The notes under the pieces are model-generated. The model had not been told where the DNA came from and did not search any database. It was given only the letters and a program-made list of their open reading frames with translations. From IMG/VR virus record IMGVR_UViG_3300048583_000051, positions 1 to 25,185 of that record: a stretch of DNA of 25,185 bases. The stretch is one strand, 5' to 3'. Positions 23,701 to 25,185 of this stretch are shown in pieces; the first letter of the stretch is position 1; every line of letters starts with the position of its first letter. This DNA comes from a virus. The translations under genes were made by a program, and so were the position numbers.

Positions 23701-24135
23701 TTACTTCGGTGTATTACCACATTCCTTCTTGTAATATTCAGGCGGATGACCGGGCTGTTTCGTGTGATGCCACATTAGTATGTGGGTCATCTCATGTTTG
23801 ATCAGCGCCTCGTTCAACACATAGTCTTTATGCACATATATTTCATTGTCCCATGCATAGGTATATCCGACATATAATCCCGTGCCCTCAACTTGAAATA
23901 GTTGACCGGCCACCCAAAAGAACTTGACGGTTTGCGTCATCTTTGTCGGTATGAATAATCCTGTGCAGGACTGTATTTCTTTCCACCATCGGCGGTACAT
24001 GAATGGAGCGTTATATTCTTTGACTTGCTTCGGTTCGGAGATATTCACCTGCACCGTGTCCAGACTCGGCGACAGAGGTATCTGTGCCGCTAGTAAGCTT
24101 GGAAGCAACATCATAAGAGCAACGATCTTGTTCAT
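23701..24135 (-). CDS. Exported HExxH putative metalloprotease
   Basis: The 144-residue protein starts with a signal peptide (MNKIVALMMLLPSLLAAQ, cleavage probably after residue 17). The mature part is about 127 residues, with two cysteines (C57, C139) that could form a disulfide. The HEMTH motif (H114-E115-x-x-H118) lies near the C-terminus, followed by HH at 123-124 and H130. H124 would fit the third ligand of an HExxHxxxxxH pattern, although the usual Gly of that motif is replaced by Met. This would be a zinc-dependent peptidase acting outside the cytoplasm, possibly on the wall or a surface protein. The small size and lack of a Met-turn keep this tentative. Confidence 0.75.
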   Translation of the reverse strand: MNKIVALMMLLPSLLAAQIPLSPSLDTVQVNISEPKQVKEYNAPFMYRRWWKEIQSCTGLFIPTKMTQTVKFFWVAGQLFQVEGTGLYVGYTYAWDNEIYVHKDYVLNEALIKHEMTHILMWHHTKQPGHPPEYYKKECGNTPK

Positions 24136-24264
24136 GACATATCCTCGGTAGAACGGGCCGACCTATACCACCTTCATCGAGAAGGTTTCCTCTTGCAAAC
24201 GGTCCTAAGTTCCCGGTGAATGGGTAAATAGTCGTAACGAAAGACAAGAGTACAGCCCAAGGTT
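24136..24264. other. 129-nt gap, no gene seen
   Basis: This stretch lies between the metalloprotease gene start and the next gene's stop. A TTG-initiated frame crosses it but overlaps the metalloprotease gene heavily and shows no coding signature. GAGGATATG gives a ribosome site for the gene starting at 24135. I see no terminator or promoter. Confidence 0.55.
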
Positions 24265-24606
24265 TTATCTCTTTACTACATCCTTTTCAGTTGCGACCGG
24301 AAAGCTATCCAGAACGCTGTCTACTTGAGACTGAATATCGTCCAATACATCTGGATCGTCTGTTTTAGTCCCTACCTGAACCCGGATAACGAACATTCCG
24401 TTCTTATCCTCACCAGCCCCGCTTATTGCAAGAACAGAGTATCCGGAGTGTTTGTGCAGGTTGAGCGGCCGTAGTGCATTTCCAACCCTACGAGTGGCCG
24501 TGGCGATGTCATCCTCTGGCAACTTAACCAACCAAAACAAGTTGGCTTTGGATGGAACCATCTTCATCTGACCTTTAAATCGTTCTACATCCTTTGAGCT
24601 TGCCAT
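24265..24606 (-). CDS. Unknown protein, 113 residues
   Basis: No family is recognised. The protein is mixed alpha/beta, with KANLFWLVKLPEDDIATATRRVGNAL, a glycine-rich turn AISGAGEDKNGMFVIRVQVG and a charged C-terminal helix (DIQSQVDSVLDSFP). This layout could be a small ligand-binding or ribonucleoprotein-like fold, but nothing identifies it. The ATG at 24606 is preceded by GGAGTG about 5 nt away. It follows the SpoT-like gene after 38 nt containing the motifs described in the findings. Confidence 0.72.
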   Translation of the reverse strand: MASSKDVERFKGQMKMVPSKANLFWLVKLPEDDIATATRRVGNALRPLNLHKHSGYSVLAISGAGEDKNGMFVIRVQVGTKTDDPDVLDDIQSQVDSVLDSFPVATEKDVVKR

Positions 24607-24644
24607 AATCCACTCCGCAAAGTTACAACCTTGATAATAAATAG

Positions 24645-25091
24645 TTAGCTATGTAGTTCATCCAACTCTTTCCATATATTTTCAAACTCGCCTTTTCTGT
24701 AGAGAGTTTTCTTGAATAGCGGATACTCTTTCTTATACTTTGATTTTGACGGAACTTCACGCATATTCGCTATACGATCACACAACTTGACGAATACGGC
24801 CATGCGGCTCAATCGGATTTGTGAAAAGGTTTCTTCCTTGGATCGTTTGTTGGTCAAGAGATCGACCACATGGGCCGTCGCTTCTCCAAACCGCTCTACC
24901 AAGTCCTCTTTGGTGTAGTCGGTATCTTCAATAACATCGTGTAGAAAACAGCAGGTTAACGCAAAACTATCTGCTCCATACTGTCGGGCTACGTCCGATA
25001 CTCGCATAAGATGGTAGGTATATGGTTTATCCCCATATAACTGACCAGCGTGTGCTTCTGCAGCAAAGTTGATTGCTTGTGTTATGTCCAT
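24645..25091 (-). CDS. SpoT/MESH1-like alarmone (ppGpp) hydrolase, HD fold
   Basis: The 148-residue protein matches the small stand-alone hydrolase type: AAEAHAGQLYGDKPYTYHLMRV with H27, FLHDVIEDTDYT with H51-D52 and E55-D56, VDLLTNK, and VKLCDRIANM with D105. These are the metal and substrate residues of the SpoT/MESH1 HD domain, which removes pyrophosphate from (p)ppGpp. Synthetase and regulatory domains are absent and the length equals a bare hydrolase domain. It would sit in the cytoplasm and lower alarmone levels during infection. MESH1 relatives can also act on NADPH, so the substrate is not certain. It lies 10 nt after tRNA-Arg. Confidence 0.88.
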   Translation of the reverse strand: MDITQAINFAAEAHAGQLYGDKPYTYHLMRVSDVARQYGADSFALTCCFLHDVIEDTDYTKEDLVERFGEATAHVVDLLTNKRSKEETFSQIRLSRMAVFVKLCDRIANMREVPSKSKYKKEYPLFKKTLYRKGEFENIWKELDELHS

Positions 25092-25101
25092 AACCTCACC
25101 A

Positions 25102-25173
25102 TACCCTCTACAGGAGTTGAACCTGTGCTAATCGCTTAGGACGCGAGTGTGCTATCCATTACACCAAGAGGGC
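25102..25173 (-). tRNA. tRNA-Arg (anticodon CCU)
   Basis: On the minus strand GCCCTCT pairs with AGAGGGT (one G-U). A D arm with GGTGTAATGGATAGCAC, anticodon stem TCGC/GCGA with loop GTCCTAA (anticodon CCT, reading AGG), and a T arm ACAGG/CCTGT around TTCAACT complete the cloverleaf. The outer anticodon-stem pair is mismatched. Discriminator is A and no CCA is encoded. Confidence 0.9.
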
Positions 25174-25185
25174 GACTGTCGGTGA

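Noticed and set aside
24011-24247. Open frame on the minus strand across the gap and the metalloprotease gene
   Set aside because: It needs a TTG start and overlaps a better gene with a signal peptide and ribosome site; no domain is visible.
1-25185. Prophage integration signs (integrase, attachment site, repressor) or insertion sequence
   Set aside because: No integrase, transposase or flanking repeats were seen; the tRNA genes are intact phage genes without a duplicated end.

Overview
The window is part of a large tailed phage of the contractile-tail (T4-like myovirus) kind, or a metagenomic relative. All supported genes lie on the minus strand, so transcription runs from position 25185 towards 1. 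They are packed with 1-11 nt gaps or 4-nt ATGA overlaps. The evidence for a T4-like phage is a run of baseplate genes (gp6-like, gp25-like and gp5-like spike), a gp55-like late sigma factor, virion-type adhesin genes, a peptidoglycan hydrolase, two tRNA genes and a tmRNA gene. I see no integrase, transposase, CRISPR array or attachment site. The host is not identifiable. One consensus sigma-70 promoter fits a bacterium with an ordinary housekeeping sigma factor. The tmRNA is the one-piece type, not the permuted two-piece type of Alphaproteobacteria and most cyanobacteria.

Region 1 (1-9754) is virion structure. From upstream to downstream it holds the gp25-like and gp6-like baseplate wedge proteins, a DNRLRE-like beta protein, two unknown structural proteins, a PA14 protein and its partner, and the start of a very large protein with a tail-protein-I-like segment and a LamG-like lectin domain that runs off the left edge. 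The PA14 protein and the next protein share five copies of a roughly 43-residue module with two cysteines exactly 18 residues apart. I do not recognise this module.

Region 2 (9761-13775) holds the central spike (gp5-like, without a lysozyme domain), two small proteins that are probably tail-related, the late sigma factor, a small membrane protein and an anchored lysozyme/transglycosylase-like protein. A strong intrinsic terminator just after the sigma gene carries the ribosome binding site of the next gene in its stem.

Region 3 (13772-19895) is accessory and metabolic. It has a CBS-less IMP dehydrogenase/GMP reductase, a family 2 glycosyltransferase, a coiled-coil membrane protein, a structured leader with mini-ORFs and a terminator, several unknown small proteins, an HD phosphohydrolase behind a perfect sigma-70 promoter with a dyad, an HNH endonuclease, and a pair of genes overlapping by 158 nt.

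Region 4 (19950-25185) holds the tmRNA with a tag ending LALAA, a membrane-anchored serine protease directly upstream of it, a second glycosyltransferase with an Asn-Gly repeat tail, tRNA-Ser(GGA), an exported HExxH protein, a SpoT/MESH1-like alarmone hydrolase and tRNA-Arg(CCU).

The most interesting combinations are the translation-rescue and proteolysis neighbourhood (tmRNA plus anchored protease), the pairing of a ppGpp-hydrolase-like enzyme with a guanine nucleotide enzyme, and the shared cysteine module in the adhesin-like proteins.
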